DNA from: Moniliella sp. 'wahieum'
Taxonomy: Eukaryota > Basidiomycota > Moniliellomycetes > Moniliellales > Moniliellaceae
Direction: 5' to 3'
Assembly: GCA_003971905.1 (NCBI GenBank)
Contig: RSEE01000076.1
Span: 285,669-349,668, forward strand
DNA: 64,000 bases
In this document: positions 31,815-44,904 of the stretch, piece by piece
How the letters are laid out: each line of letters begins with the position of its first letter
Numbering within the stretch: position 1 is the first letter of the stretch
Notes under the pieces: generated by a model
Databases searched by the model: none
What the model was told of the DNA's origin: nothing
What the model saw: only the letters and a program-made list of their open reading frames with translations
Translations under genes and position numbers: made by a program

Positions 31815-34305
31815 ATGGTTACCGCCTACTCTCCACCACGCACGCCCCGAGCGAACCCTGCCGCTTCCCTACCAATATCCAGTGCCCCTATCGACCCCAG
31901 CCCCGACTCTATGCCATGCCCAACCCCCAGTCCTGGGCAGCGCTGGGCCCTGCGACCCCTTCGGGGCCGAACAAGCCCAATAACCAAGACACCTTGTTTT
32001 CTCCTTCGGATTTTCGCCCAGACACCCCTCCTAGCAGTCCTTCCCGTGTCTCCCGTCACCGTGCAGCCCTGGCACATCGGGTGGCAGTCAGGAACGTCAC
32101 TCTTGCTTCTCAACATTCCCGCTCCAGCCATGAACTGACCTCGGAGGAAAGGGAGCAACGGCGGAGCCAACTCCTCTTTTCATCCCAGTCTGACCTAGTT
32201 ACCCCGGTGTGTCCCGACGTGCCAGCTTTCGATCCTACTGGACCCAATCGTCGTTCCTCTTCACATTTGGCGCCACCTTCGTTGTCCCCCGACGGCAGCG
32301 GAAGCAGGACTACCACCCCCGTCACTCCAGAGGGAAGCATGCACAAGACGCACCCGTCGTTGCTTCAGCCTGGAACACCCTCAACCCCCCTCCGCCCATC
32401 TTCCCCCTCGTCTCCTCTTGCATGGGCGGAGGAGCCAAGGACCTTGCGTCACGCGACCTCATGCGCATCCGGGCTGCCAGGACTGGGGTTAACGCTAGAA
32501 TCGGAATCGCCCGATGCTAGCGCCTGTTCTACTCTGCAGCCTGGCGAAGGCGCGCTGGTACGGTGCCCCTCGCCATCAGAAGCATCCACCACCAGCACCC
32601 ACGGCGTGGCCATGACCGCATCCCCTTTGAAGTGCGAGTTCTGCTTGACGAAGAGCGAGAGCAAGGGCAGCATCCTGTCCGTCGCCTCATCGTTGCATCC
32701 GGGATCGCGGGACCCTGTCTTCCAACAGTATTATGATGATTCCCCGCCCGTCCCTTCTCCTGAGCGTACCGTTTCAGCCCTTCCACGTGGACTCGTTCAG
32801 TCTCCCCCTGGGGAACCGAGGCGTCCCAGCGTTTCTGTCAGTTCCCCTAGCGCGTCGTCAGGGACCAAGGTCATGGAGAAGGAGAGACGGACGGATAAGT
32901 TGGCACGTCTGTTGGGGTCCGAGTGCATGCCGGATGTCATCAAGTCTCAGGCGGGTCTGCATGCGCACAAAAGTGTCAGAGTTGGAGCCTGGATCGAGCG
33001 TCTTGGGGCCCAGGAAGAAGCGGGAAAAGGTGGTCAACGCTACTTGACGCGGACCCAGGTCGCATCCCGCCTGTGGGCTCTGACCGTCTGCCTCTGCGTT
33101 CGATCCCCGACCAAGACGAGACAGGCAAGCCAGTTGATGGGCTTAGGGCCCCGAGACAATGGCACCGTTCCCGGCCTGACAACGGGCGTTCCTCCCCCCT
33201 GCACCGACCTGTGTCTTCCGGCACAGTTCTCAAACCGGTCGCTGAAGGAGATGACGAGCAAGGCGTCAAGCCTAAAGCAGCTGCGTTGTTGGGCATTGAT
33301 CCATTCACACCGACTAGCACCCACCCTCTACCCTGTCCCAGGCGACGCTGCAGCCGAAAGCGGCTGCTTTGCTGGGCCTTGATCGCTCTTCCAAGATCAT
33401 CGGGTCGCAACGTTAGCTCAGGATGAGGAAGTAGGGAGCACGTCCATCTGGCCTCTGAGGCATCTCCATCTATCCCGTCCTTCCCCCTCGACGCCCACTG
33501 ATACTCCCACCCCACGGTCGTCGCCCTTGCTTCTATCCCTGTGCGCGGATCGAAGCACGAAGGGTCCCGGTGCTCGTGCCGTGTCTGCGCCTCTTGTTCC
33601 TGCTTCGCACGAGCGCGCCAATGCCAAGTCCGAGACGAGCAAACGTCCCCTGGTGAGCAAGACGACTGTTCCGCAGCACACCCGTTCTGCTAGCTTCCGC
33701 GGCCGATACTCGCTTTGGTACCCCCGCCGAACGGAGGAGGCGACTGGAGCGGGACAAGGGCGTGTGTCCGACCTGGGCCACGGGTACACGTATGTGGTGG
33801 GTGGATCAGGTGGACCTGCGTCCGACCTACCTACCTCCTCTTCGCTTGCCTCTTGCTCTCGCTCTCGTGCGCCTCCTTCTCGGCGCCAGTCTGTGCCCAA
33901 CATGGCGATGCTGAGCGACGCCGTTGGCCGGCATGCCAGAACGAAGGGCGCGCAACTGGCCAAGGTGGCCAAGGTACTGGGCTCCTCGGTGCCGGAACTT
34001 CTGCTCAATTTCCAGAGTCGCCTGTTATCTCTCCCTAAGTGTCGCTGTGCCAATCCAAATCTCTTTTCAGGCACGCGGTCACGGTCTTTACTGCCCAAGC
34101 CCCACAAGTTCCTTCCCCCTCCGCCTACCCTCCACTTGTACCTGCCGTGATGGACCTCGGGCCTGTCCCCTATTCCTCTCAATGCGGACCTAATCCTCTT
34201 TCCTTTGCCCGTGGCCGCATTCGCCTTCATCCTCTCCTTTTTGCCGACCCGAGTACCCGTCGTTTCCGTTGTGCACCTCCATTGCTTCGGTTGTTGGCCA
34301 GATGA
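31815..34305 (+). CDS. Large disordered protein with two LGS-type motifs, unidentified
   Basis: The start is probably ATG at 31815 (MVTAYSPPRTPRANP), joined by a frame change near 31910 to a 488-codon frame. Most is Ser/Pro-rich with many SP and TP sites, suggesting a phosphorylated regulatory protein. Two similar short motifs stand out: KLARLLGSECMPDVI at about 32898-32942 and QLAKVAKVLGSSVPELL at about 33955-34005. They look like two copies of one docking or helical element. A CxxC (CEFCLTKSESKG) occurs at about 32635. An intron with an AG acceptor at about 34070 is likely, and frame changes occur near 33040 and 33420. The stop at 34305 is the best but unproven end. Confidence 0.55.
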
Positions 34306-34890
34306 CGGGACGGGTCTTGTGTAGTTACTTCATCTGGGGTCTTTATTGATTGATGCCAGAGGGCAAGCAAGGTCACTTGCATATGTTAGGTGTGCTCGCA
34401 GACAAGAGGAGACGGAGTGGCGGCGTGTACCAACATTGAAGCATATGCAGATGAAGCGAGAGGCCATGCACTTTTACTATAGCCTCAGCCTCGGACGCAT
34501 GGGCTGACAACTCGAAAGACAGAGGAGAGAGAAAGGGCAGAGGGCTAGGGGACACTGGGGGGCAGCGACGGACTTGGGACGGCTATGCGCCCACCATCCG
34601 TATTGCTGCGAGGCACACTTGCCACCTGCGTTGGAGCCAACTAACAAGCACCCAGCAGCCCCTGAGGCCGAGACCAGGGGGCGCAAGGGCGCAGCGCGCG
34701 TGTGGGGCGCATGGCTTGAAGCGACGCTGAAGCTGGACACAGGCAAGGGACAAAAGTGAGCACTGGGGGGCGCAACAGGCGGCGTGCATACAACATACAC
34801 ACGTTGGGATGCCAGGGGGTTACGTAGCCGATCCCACACGGGGCAGTGCCTGTAGTGCTGACACCCACTGCGTCCCACCGAGCACAGACC

Positions 34891-34918
34891 ATGGATCATC
34901 GATCATGGATCATCGACC
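34891..34918. repeat. Heptamer array, ATGGATC/ATCGATC alternating
   Basis: ATGGATC, ATCGATC, ATGGATC, ATCGACC: a 14-bp repeat made of two heptamer types. Confidence 0.78.
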
Positions 34919-35182
34919 ACACTGCAGTCATGTACCAGGATGTTGGATGCTGCGCATGCATCCCGATTGTGATGGATGATCGATGACGTCTGCCGTCGCG
35001 GCCGTCGCTCCTCGCGGCAGATGCCAATGGCAGACCCAGATCTCACTCGGCCTGCCGACAAGCAGCTGCCCTGCCGATGTGACGAGGGACGGGGGAGGGG
35101 ATGCATGCTGCCTGCAGCAAGTAGTGCTAGTTCGCTTTCTTGAAGCTTGACGCCGCAGCTCGACACTTGACTTGTGGGTATG

Positions 35183-35203
35183 ATCGATGATCGATGATCG
35201 ATG
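35183..35203. repeat. Heptamer palindrome array, ATCGAT type
   Basis: Three perfect ATCGATG units about 155 bp before the PSD2 start. Confidence 0.9.
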
Positions 35204-35357
35204 ACATTGGCATGAGCGGCTGCTCGATGATCTCAGCGGTGATGTTGCAGCCCACCTCGGCGCACCCCCACTTCTGTCCTCCCCTCTGCTCCCTTGCTCC
35301 CTCGCCTCCTGCCACCGCCACCCCCCCCCCCCCCCCCTCCCCCCTCCCCTCCCGCCC

Positions 35358-38300
35358 ATGCCAACGCCCGCCCGCCGCGGCCCCGCCACACCCCGCGCCC
35401 AGCGCCCCCTTCGCGTCCAGATCGTACGCGCTCAAAACCTCGCCGCCCGCGACACGAATGGCAAGAGCGACCCCTACGTCGTCCTCTCCATTCCTGGCAT
35501 ATCCTCCAAGCGGCCGCACCCCCGTCAAGAAGAAGACCCTCAACCCCGTTTGGTCCCCAGCGAAGGCACCTTTGACTTGACATTGACCCTTCCTGGTTCG
35601 GCCTTCCTACCACCACCTCTTCAGTCTCGCCCAGGCGCTCGTTTCGTCCTTTGCACAGCGCTGTCTCTCACCTGCGTCTCCACTCCAAGGCGCCTGCGCC
35701 ATCCGAATCGCCCGATGCGGCCCCGGCTCCCTCGCTGGACGAGGCTGCTGGTGCCTCGGACGTAACTACGACGAGACAGTGCGATGGCACATGCGCTCGA
35801 ATTTGTCCTGTGGGACTTTGACCGCTTTTCCGCAGCTGACTACCTTGGTGAGTGCGCTCAGTGTCGACCAATGGGCTACCCCCTTGACGGCCCAGGAAAA
35901 CGTACCTCGATCGCCTGGGCCGATTCACAACCGGTCGTGTTGCCCCTGAGCTCGATGCGCAAGTTTCAAGGTGTGAAGCGACCTGGTAGTCAAGGTGGGC
36001 TTCCTCCACCTATCAGTCCCGGTCCCGATTCCGAGCCAGGGGCTTCGGAGCACCATTAACTGAGAAGCAAGCGGGACCTTGAAACGCTATATCATCGCCT
36101 TGTTTGTCGTCAAGGTGCCATGAGTGCCGTGCGGGGTGTGCCAGCGGACCGAACCATTGGAATGACCGATGGCGATGAGGCGTACATCTTGGATATGGAA
36201 GACAATCTCGAGGCTGAAGGAGGAAGTGGAGGACGATGGTTGGACCAGTTCAGCGACTGGAAGTAACAACGGACCATTACCGCTCCATTGCCGGGGTACC
36301 GGAAGGAGCTACCAAGCCCTTAACGGAACTGCATTCCACCTCGGCCGCCGGTGAACAGCGCATTCCTTCTCTCCTCGCGCTAAGTCCAAGTCGAGAATTT
36401 TGCCCCGGATACGCCAAAAGTCTTCTGCGTCTTCCTTTTCTTCGACCCGGCAGGGGGGCCGAGAGTGGGACGGAATCAGGCGATCAAGCGCTCGACACGA
36501 CGCCGTGTGCCCCTCCTTCCCTCCCACACACCTCGCCGGCCAACAGGACTCGCGCCGCATTGGCCTATGCCCAACGTCACGGCTCCACGAACTCTTTGGG
36601 TGGCCTTAATTGAGATCAAGTCCGCTTCCAACTTGCCTCGTTGGCCCAACAGTACGTCTCTTTGCGTCTTTCTTTCGCATTCCATCTGACCCTTGTCCGC
36701 CTCACCCTCTTGTTTCTCTTCAGTGGCCAAAACAAGCTTTGATATGGATCCGTTTACCATTGTAAGTTTCTCACGGCGAGTATTTCGCACGGCCGTCGTG
36801 CGCCACAACCTCAACCCGTCTGGAACCAAAAGATGATGCTCCCGGTTGAGGAGCACGAGAAACAATTTACGCTCAAGCTCACGTTTTTGATTGGGACCGC
36901 CTGTCCACCCACGACGAGATTGGATCAACGTCCATATCCATGTCGGACCTGATTGCTGCACGAGAGAGCAGCTGGCATCCGAGGGTGGGACGCGGGAACC
37001 CGGAAACTGGGTGTATCCCCTCGCCATTCTCCAGCGCCAAACCGACATTTCCGCTGGGGCTCGCACGCGGTGTTAGAGCTGCATCGCAAGTCCGGGGCGA
37101 GGCAACGTCGGACGAGACCATCCGGTAGTAATGGAAAATGAAACCTTGCACCCTTACCATTACTGCGCATTGGCAGCCGTACGCGCTGTTGCGACAACGC
37201 CTGTGTACCCGCCTGCTGCTCCACTATGACGAAACGAAAACCATGCTACCGTCGTGCTGGAGCTGGACCATGCTTGCCTCTCTCACACTCGACCGTTTCA
37301 TCATCCGACACAATCCGGTCCTGGTTCACCACGATGGAAAGAACCCAGACGAGGACGAGGAGCTGACGTTTGAGCAAGCCATCGTGCTCTCGAGCGGGCC
37401 ACTCTTACCCCCTCTCTCCGCCCTGCTTTCTTCCATCCACGCCCCGGCTTTGCCTACAACAAGTTCCTGCCTCTGAGGATACCAGGAAGGCGAATTCCTC
37501 AGCCCCTCAGCTCGACTCGCCTCGCTCTTCTTCCACCGACGCCGATCGTAGCATCGCTCCAGCAGTCCGGGCGAGCGCGAAGCAGAACGGGTGATCAATT
37601 TGGCCAAATGTCCGCTGTGCGACAACAAGACTTGACGGTTGACCGAGTTTGGGATGGTGACCCACTTGGCCGTTTGCGCGTCGCGGGCTGGTCCCAAGTC
37701 GATAACTTAACCGTTCATACCTATGTGACGGAGAGCCAAGCGCAACGCAAGTGGTATACCAAGCTGGTGCGCCATGTCGCCCAAGGACATACACCTTGGG
37801 CGCCAACAATGCCAATTTGATCGTGACCGACCGGGCGACGGGGGAAATACTTGGAGCATATGGCCATCTATGTGCGGTTAGGCATTCGGCTCATGTACCA
37901 AACCCCCCGGTCTCGGATGGACGGACGACGGGCGCAGCAGTTGCTTAAAATCTCATCATCCAAGCAAGGCCGCAAATACGACGACCCTGCGTCGGTCAGG
38001 ACATTGCGCCCTTTGTCGCGTTCCTAAACTCAATCTGGACGAAATCTTGTTGCCCATGAACGAGTTCAAGACGTTTAACCAATTCTTTTATCGTAAGCTC
38101 AAGCCCGACGCACGGCCGATCGAGGACCCAGACATCCGCTGCGCGTCGTCTCGGCCGCCGATTGTCGCATGATGTTTTTCCCCTCCTGTCCGTCCGACGC
38201 AACTCAGATCTGGATCAAAGGTCACAACTTTCCGTCCGTACCCTCTTGGCCGAGGCGGTGCCTGAGGAGGAAACGGTGCGCCAACTCGAGCAGGTAGCCT

Positions 38301-38727
38301 GTGCATTTTCCGGCTTGACCGCAAGATTAATCATCGTTCCACATGCCTCTGACAGGCAAGATCGTCTCGGCGCAGACAGTGGGTACACATACTATACTGT
38401 CAATCCCTGGCCATTCGCTCGTCGTCGATTGACGTGTACGGCAAAACCATCGGGTGGTGGTTCGGCTTGAGTCGCCCGACGGGTTCGGTACGTTCTACAT
38501 GGTCTGTGTCGGTGCCATGATGGGGTACCACGGTCTTGACCAGTGCGGTCGGCACCACGGTTCAGCGTGGCGAGGAGCTGGGTTACTTTGCCTTTGGCGG
38601 CTCCACCGTCGTCACACTCTTTGCCCAGGGTAAGGTGATCTTCGATGCGGATTTGCTAGCCAACTCGGCCAAACCGGTAGAGACGTTGGTCAAGGTTGGC
38701 TATGGCATTGGCCGGCCAGGATGGTGA
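35358..38727 (+). CDS. PSD2: C2-domain phosphatidylserine decarboxylase (Psd2 class), heavily frameshifted
   Basis: It makes phosphatidylethanolamine from phosphatidylserine in endosomal or Golgi membranes. The start is ATG at 35358. The first C2 domain begins LRVQIVRAQNLAARDTNGK and ends near EFVLWDFDRFSAADYLGE. The second C2 (36600-36960) shows IEIKSASNLPRWPN, MDPFTIVSF and VVRHNLNPVW, split by an intron at 36652-36723. An EF-hand-like segment with NPDEDEELTFEQA follows. Then come the zinc-like LAKCPLCDNK, QAQRKWYTK and FFYRKLKPDARPIEDP. The pyruvoyl-forming site is FGGST within EELGYFAFGGSTVV, where chain cleavage at Gly-Ser creates the cofactor. The C-terminus is VGYGIGRPGW. More than ten frame joints are needed between these blocks; every diagnostic block is nevertheless present, so I read it as a working gene with poor sequence. 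Confidence 0.88.
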
Positions 38728-39132
38728 GCCATTTTCCGTTTGGTTTCCCCCATACCTGTTGTGCTCCTCTCCTTTTCCCCCTTGGGTTCACTTTTTGCCT
38801 CCTTGGCTGTTGGCCTTCGTTTTGATTTGACTCCCGCTTGCTTCTCCTGCCAACTAAGGGCGCATGCCCGCCCCCCCCCTGTTATCCCCATCTTGCTCGA
38901 TTTTACCTGTAGGATTCCCGTTTCGGTGTGCATCTGACGCGAGGAGGTTTGGAACATGCATGGAATTGTTTTTTATGTCTGTTTGGGACCATTTGTTGCG
39001 TACGGGATAGACCAGGGAGAAAAAGTATTCTTGTATGGGAGGGTGTCATCATGTCATAGCGTACACTGTTAAAGCGTTGTGCCAGATAATCGGAATTCGA
39101 TTATGTATACAATAGACACGTGTACATTACAA
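38728..39132. other. Spacer between PSD2 and tRNA-Ser
   Basis: A pyrimidine-rich stretch follows the stop codon; no gene recognised. Confidence 0.5.
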
Positions 39133-39233
39133 GGCAACGTGCCCGAGCGGTTAAGGGGATTGATTCGAACGTTCATACGTGATCTGATATCAATTAGGCT
39201 TTGCCTGCACAGGTTCGAGTCCTGTCGTTGTCG
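39133..39233 (+). tRNA. tRNA-Ser (anticodon CGA) with 19-nt intron
   Basis: The acceptor stem is GGCAACG with CGTTGTC, discriminator G. A D-arm TGCCCGAGCGGTTAAGG, an anticodon stem ATTGA/TCAAT and loop TTCGAA give anticodon CGA. An intron spans about 39170-39188, directly 3' of position 37. A long variable arm and the T-arm with GGTTCGAGTCC complete it. Long T runs downstream are the polymerase III terminator. Its intron has the same length and position as in the yeast Ser(CGA) gene (established knowledge). Confidence 0.94.
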
Positions 39234-39666
39234 GTTTTTTTGCTTTTTTTTTGCTTCGCATCCACTACATGCCCCGCTTCCAGCTCCTACGCTCCTCACG
39301 TAGATGTTAATCGTGCCAAGCTTTCTACTACGACTCAAGGTAGCGACTGAGCATGGGAGAACTGGGAACAGGTCACACCGAAGCCACCCCTACTGCGGCA
39401 TTCCTTCCTTCCTGGGCTGCTGAGGGAGGGGCAATGGGGTCAATTGGGGGTGAAAAGGTGGTACGGTTGTGCCTGTGGCATGAAGGTGTGTTTCCTACAC
39501 CAGTACAAATACGCTGGCGGCTCCTTCAAGCAACCATTCACGACTCCCCCTCCAGCCCGCGAAGGAAGAACCTAGTAGCTGATATGGGCACTGATCATTA
39601 GATTATGGGCATGGACAGGATGGGAGACAACACAGTAACGGGTTCTCCGAACCTAATGAAGCTAAG
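39234..39666. other. Spacer between tRNA-Ser and APEH
   Basis: T-rich tRNA terminator, then unremarkable DNA; the 82-codon ORF at 39353 shows no features. Confidence 0.45.
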
Positions 39667-42620
39667 CTACGCTAAAGCGATGCTAGGCTCAGAGCTGGGC
39701 CCAAGGCCGACGTGATTGGTAGCCACCATGCGCTCAAACAAGGCAAAAGTGGCGTCGAACGCAGCTTCCTGGGCTGCGTGCGTTCCAGGGCATGATCCGC
39801 ACCGGGAAAACAAAGCAGCGAAACATCGGCGCCGCGTTGTCGCAACGCATGGTACAACAACTTGCTTTGTGCCGGAGGTACCCGTTGGTCTGCTTCTCCC
39901 ATCAGCAGCAGCACAGGGTCCTGGATCTTGTGCGCATGTATGATGGGGATGCATCGCGCATCACTTTCATCGCCTCCAGCGAGACGGCCTCCGGCGGCGT
40001 TCCAAAGGGGTAGGCGGCATCCACCACGGCATAGCACCAGTCGGGATGTCGGTCGTGTGCACCATGGCGGCAATGTCGATTACGGGGTTGCGCAACGAGG
40101 CCGCGCGGAACTTGCCAGGGTACTGGCCCAACAAGTGCGCCCCGATGAACCCGCCATGCGAGCCGCCCGAGACAAGACCAAGTTGGGATCGATGCGCACC
40201 AGCCGTTTGTCCAGCATTGGTCCAGCACAGCCGCCACACAATCCTTCACGTCCAAATCGCCCACCCTGCCCATCAGCCGATGCACAACGCATCCGTTTTG
40301 CCCACACTACCGGTATAGTTGGGCATGATCACTTGGTACCCCAGCAGCGCCCATGTCGCCCGTGCCGCGTCGAACGCATAGGGGGTACTAGTGGGGACCA
40401 CCGTGGGGAACAGAATGGTAGGAGGCGCGTTGGCGGCCGTTGTAGGCGCCCCATTGGCCGATCCGGGAGGGGCGGTGATGCCCCGCCTAACGAGAGAAAG
40501 GGAAGAAGATCGGTCGCGTCCGCCACCGGCTTGCGCATGGAACGGAGCCAAGACGACCGCATCGCAGTTGTTATCGACACCGAGGCCAGTGTGGGTGTGG
40601 GCAGCAAGCGGAGCACATCTTGACCAACACGCTCGCCTTGGAGTCCCTCAAGGAATCCCACACTGTCGAACCTCGTGCCGTCGGAACGCAGCAAAACGCG
40701 TCCCGACCGGGCGCAATGGTAAAGATGCCGAGCAGCGGAGGGATGGTGGGTGAGGTCGTAGCAAAGGCAGCCGACTTGGCCATTCGTTGCCAACAGCGTG
40801 GCAGAGGGCAAAATTCAGCTTCAAACTGCATCTGCCCTTCGGCATCTTGACCCATCCGGATCGCATAAAACCCAGTCTCGGAGCCCACAAAGCCATTGAT
40901 CAACAACAAGTCGTCGTCTGTAATCTCCCGCGCGGCCCGATCCGAACGCTCCCGACCATCGACAAGAACGGTCTGTCGATCGCGCCTCGACAAAGAATTG
41001 CTGCGCCCCTCCGGCAGGGAGCGTATCCAGGTCCAGCTCCGGTGTCACTGGGGCGGAGAACCAGCTCCGCTTCCGCCTGCGAGGTGCCTGGGCCCAAGCC
41101 TTGCGAACCGGCACGAGCGGAGGCAAGGAACCGGAAAGGCAACCAAGAGGTCATGCTGGAAGAGCGGATCAACGGGATCGGTCGTCTGGGCATGGTGGGA
41201 GAGTTGTCGTCCGCGGTCCCCAGCGGTACATGCGCACTAGGCACCGCAAAAAGTCCGCAGAGCGATGAGGTCCTTCGCGCGCAGTGCCGATGGTGTAAAT
41301 CTGTTGCTGCCCCACTACCAGGCCATCGCATCGACCCGGTACCCGGTACGGATGCAAGGCCGCCGCCACGCATACAGTTTCCCATCCACCACTCTTGCCC
41401 GTCGTGCTGATCTTAGTTTGGTTCGCCGTCAGGTTGCGCCACTTGAATTGGGTTGCAGCGTTGCAATCCGAAGCATAGGTCAACAAATACACGTCCGACG
41501 GACGGTTGCTGCAGTAGATCACGCCAAGTCGGTTGCCATTGCCCAAGGATGATAGCCCGTCGCACAACGCCTTGAAAAGCCTTGCTCTCCCCCTCGATCG
41601 CTGCCAAGAGGGAAGCTTGGGCAAAGATCACGTTCTGCAGCTCCGCGGGCGCCGAGGCAGGAGCACCACCGGTACCACCCGACCTTTGGGCAGTGGTAGT
41701 GATCACGCTGGTAATATCATTGGGCGGGGGGTTTCAGACCATTTGAAGCGGTAGATGGTGGGCCGTTTGAGGCCACGCCCTTTTTCGCCCAAAGAGGGGA
41801 GGTAATCGTATTTGTGGCCGTCGGGAGCATTGGCCTCGGCACTGTAATCAAAGTGGAGGTGGTGCCATCAATGTCGAGGGTTCCGTATGTTTCTGAGCCA
41901 GATGATGAAGGTTAGTTGACGGTGTAGGGTGAATGTGGAGCACAGAAAAAAAGATGAGAGCAACGTACCATCCGTGATAAATTCCCCATGGAGATCTGTA
42001 ACGTCTGACGCAAACCAGCACCGCCCCGGCCAGACCTCCCACCACGCGCCGGCCCGAGGCCGAGCGAAGGACAACCTTACGGCCGGTCGCAATGCACCGA
42101 CGCTCAGCTGCACCGTGTCAGAGAGGGCAGGAACGGGGGTGACCGCATGTAGCGTCACGGTCGACGGCAGTAACAACAGGTTCCGTCCTCAAAGAGCTCG
42201 TAGGTAAGAGGCACTACGACGCGGAAATGTAGTCGACGCCGCCCGGGCCAGGCAAGGCACCCGGAGGCGCGCGAGTTCGCGGGAACGGAGGGTCATGCGA
42301 ACTGGGCAGCGCGTGGTCGAACACTGGCAGCGTGGCGTGTACCGGAGAGGGGCGCGGCGGGGATGAAGGAGACATTGCTGATCTTGGGGATGGAGGGCTA
42401 GGACGGAATGGATGCGATTGCCACCGGGGGGCAGAAAGGGGGTCGTGCGAACTGCTGCTACGCGGGCTCGGAGGAGGGGCGGCGAGAGAGGGACGGCGAG
42501 AGCCAGGGTGCGAGGGGCCAGCCTGGTAGGCGGCAGGGACGATGGGGGGGGGGGTGGACATGCTGTCAGGAAGAGGCGGGTGGTGGGGGCAAGGAAGGAG
42601 AGGAAGGGGCCGGTGGAAGG
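39667..42620 (-). CDS. APEH: Acylaminoacyl-peptidase (S9C prolyl-oligopeptidase family), frameshifted
   Basis: It releases N-acylated amino acids from peptides in the cytosol. An N-terminal beta-propeller includes SDVTDLHGEFITD, RPTIYRFKW and RLGVIYCSNRPSDVYLL, the last a clear APEH motif. The alpha/beta-hydrolase domain includes PNYTGSVGKTDAL and GDLDVKDCVAAV. The nucleophile motif is LSGGSHGGFIGAHLLGQYP, followed by NPVIDIAAM, TDIPDWCYAVVDAAYPFG, VLLLMGEADQRVP (Asp) and PGADHALE (His). An intron lies at 41968-41893 (GTACGT donor, CTAAC branch). At least eight frame joints. The 5' end is uncertain: ELFEDGNLLLLPSTVTLHAV at about 42180-42200 belongs to the gene, but the Pro/Ser-rich run beyond 42240 may be a leader or another ORF. 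Confidence 0.85.
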
Positions 42621-42830
42621 CCGCATGGTCATGAAGCGTGCCGGACGAGGCTGCTCGGCCGAGCGCCGCGCGACATCCGATATATTCGACATGGCACAAT
42701 GGCAAGCTGGCTGTGCGCTGCTGTGCGCTGCTGTGCCCTGGCCAATATCCAATCCCCAACCCAGCCAACGGAGGCTGCGACGGCGGCTGACCTGCTCGAG
42801 TAGAAGGAAGCGGAGCCGGTCGCAGGTGAC

Positions 42831-42844
42831 TAGCTTGAAGCTTG
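42831..42844. repeat. Heptamer array, AAGCTT type (short)
   Basis: TAGCTTG, AAGCTTG, then ACTTTC; two units, the second a full palindrome. Confidence 0.6.
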
Positions 42845-43312
42845 ACTTTCAAAGGGGTGAGGGTGATGCGCACGAGTACCCGTACCCTGGATAGGCGAAG
42901 ATACACCCCAACACCGCCCCCGCGCCTGCACCAAACAAACAAATCGGTTGCATAATCGCACCAGACTGAGCATACAGATCCTGTGAAATATGACCGTGAT
43001 ACCGCTTACTCTCGCCCCACTTATAATCGTGTGTCCGTCCTATCACACCCTATCCCATCCTATCCCCCACCACCCACCACCGGCACCCCCACCCGCCCCC
43101 ACCCTCTCCACCAACACCCGTTGCCCGGAACCTGGCACCCGGCATCCTCCGCCTCCCTCCACATGCTCCACAGACAGCGGTACCTGTGACACAGAAGCAA
43201 CCATCGAATATCCATTGCCGGGACCTGACACCAACGACCAATGCCCACAACGGTCATACCTATTTCCACATCCACACGATGGATGTCATGACTTCGGTGA
43301 CTTTGATGACTG

Positions 43313-43349
43313 ATCGATCATCGATGCTCGATCATCGATCATTATCGAT
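43313..43349. repeat. Heptamer palindrome array, ATCGAT type
   Basis: ATCGATC, ATCGATG, CTCGATC, ATCGATC in register at 43313-43340, then one more ATCGAT at 43344, three bases off the 7-bp grid. Confidence 0.85.
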
Positions 43350-43528
43350 GACCGAAACCATCGGCTAGCGAGCTTCTCGGATTTTCTCAGTTTTAGTCCC
43401 ACCGGCCAATCCACCGATCACTGATCAAGATTCCATACTCAAAACAAAACACCCTGCTTTCAGAGTCTCCCCGGAGGGTAGACTATGCCAAGTCCTCCAA
43501 GGGGCAACGTAACGCACTCACAACCTTC

Positions 43529-43542
43529 AAGCTTCAAGCTTT
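43529..43542. repeat. Heptamer array, AAGCTT type
   Basis: AAGCTTC, AAGCTTT. Confidence 0.7.
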
Positions 43543-44904
43543 CACCGGCCTCACCACCTCTCCCTTAACTCAGTACTCACTCACCTAGCCTGTCAAATCA
43601 CACCACCCTATAGGCGTCGTCTCATGCATCAACGTGCATCAACAGAAGAGTGTGTTGTGGCTGTGCTTTTTGCATTTAGGGATGCTGCCCTGACGAGGTA
43701 CGACGGGTACGTCTTGATGAGATGGACGATACGCATCGAGCATCATGTGCATCAAACCACTTATTGATGACGACTGCTCTTCTACAAAAGAAAACTTAAG
43801 AGGAAGAATGCGTGCTATTGATGTTTTGTGACCGAATGCCTATGCCCCGCGAAACAGCAATGAAGCATGGGAGGTCTCTCAATAGACGATAGGGATCGCT
43901 TACTGGTGACGTTAGTAGAGAGTAGCGGAGGGAGGAGGAGGGAGTGTAAGATAGGGAAGACTAAGTCACGACTGCCGACGTTTCGAGAGAAGGAGGCACG
44001 TCAGACTGGTAGACTTCCACCTGGACGAAACTAGCGGGGCTAGCTGCTGAGTGGAAGTGGTTGGGTGCGGCAGAGACCGGCTATTCTCTTGGCACGCCGC
44101 ATTGGTGTCCCAACACCATATTATACCGGGTGTGTCTATTGCATTCCTCGGAATACATTCCTTTTTCCGAGACTTTTCGTACATGAGCAAACACCTCTTC
44201 GTTGCGGGCGCGAAAACACTAACGACGGCCGCCGCACCGCCCCATCGATCATTCTACACGCGATACTCGTCATATCATAAGCTGGTATCGACTATGCATC
44301 TAACTAGACTCCATAGTAACTAGGCAACACTTATCTCACCTTCAAGCTTCATCCAGCCTCATCCACCTCATCTCGCCCCCAACCATGACACTAAGTATAT
44401 GCCTGCCAGTGGCGTTCGGGTGATCGCAGCGTTCTCGTGTTTGCAGTGGTTGACAGAGAGTTGCTGTGGCACATACCCCCAGTGGTCCAGGGCAATACGA
44501 GGGGCAGTGCCTTCTTCATCTTCCCTGGGTCACGCCCGGCAAAGCCTCATTTCCGAACCAAGTTTCCACTGGATCTCTGGTCCACATCTGTGGCTGAAGG
44601 CGCTGAAGTGAGATTATATTTTTTTAACGTGAAGACCCCGATTGTAAGCAGAGACACAAAAGAGCCACGGAAATGACCAAGTTCGACGTAGAGCAAACGT
44701 CCGACAGGGAGGAAAAATCCATTGAGTATAGCTCACACGGCCTCCCTGCAGAAACAATTCCTTCAATGTCGGGGAGTACGTCCCAGGCGACGATTGAGGA
44801 CACCGCCAGATTAACTAGCGGACAAACAAAATGCGGCTAGAACAGCAGCAGATGGGTACTAGCTAGGAGGTATCATATCATAGTACAGTGCGTGACAGAT
44901 TCCA

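Larger units (their letters stand above)
34306..35357. other. Intergenic region before the PS decarboxylase gene
   Basis: It holds two heptamer arrays (34891, 35183) and a run of about eighteen C bases at 35322-35338 just before the PSD2 start; ORFs on the minus strand are compositional. Confidence 0.5.
42621..44904. other. Intergenic region, 2.3 kb, no gene recognised
   Basis: Divided by three heptamer arrays (42831, 43313, 43529). Short ORFs on both strands between 43960 and 44680 overlap each other and lack motifs; composition is less GC-rich than in genes. Confidence 0.5.
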
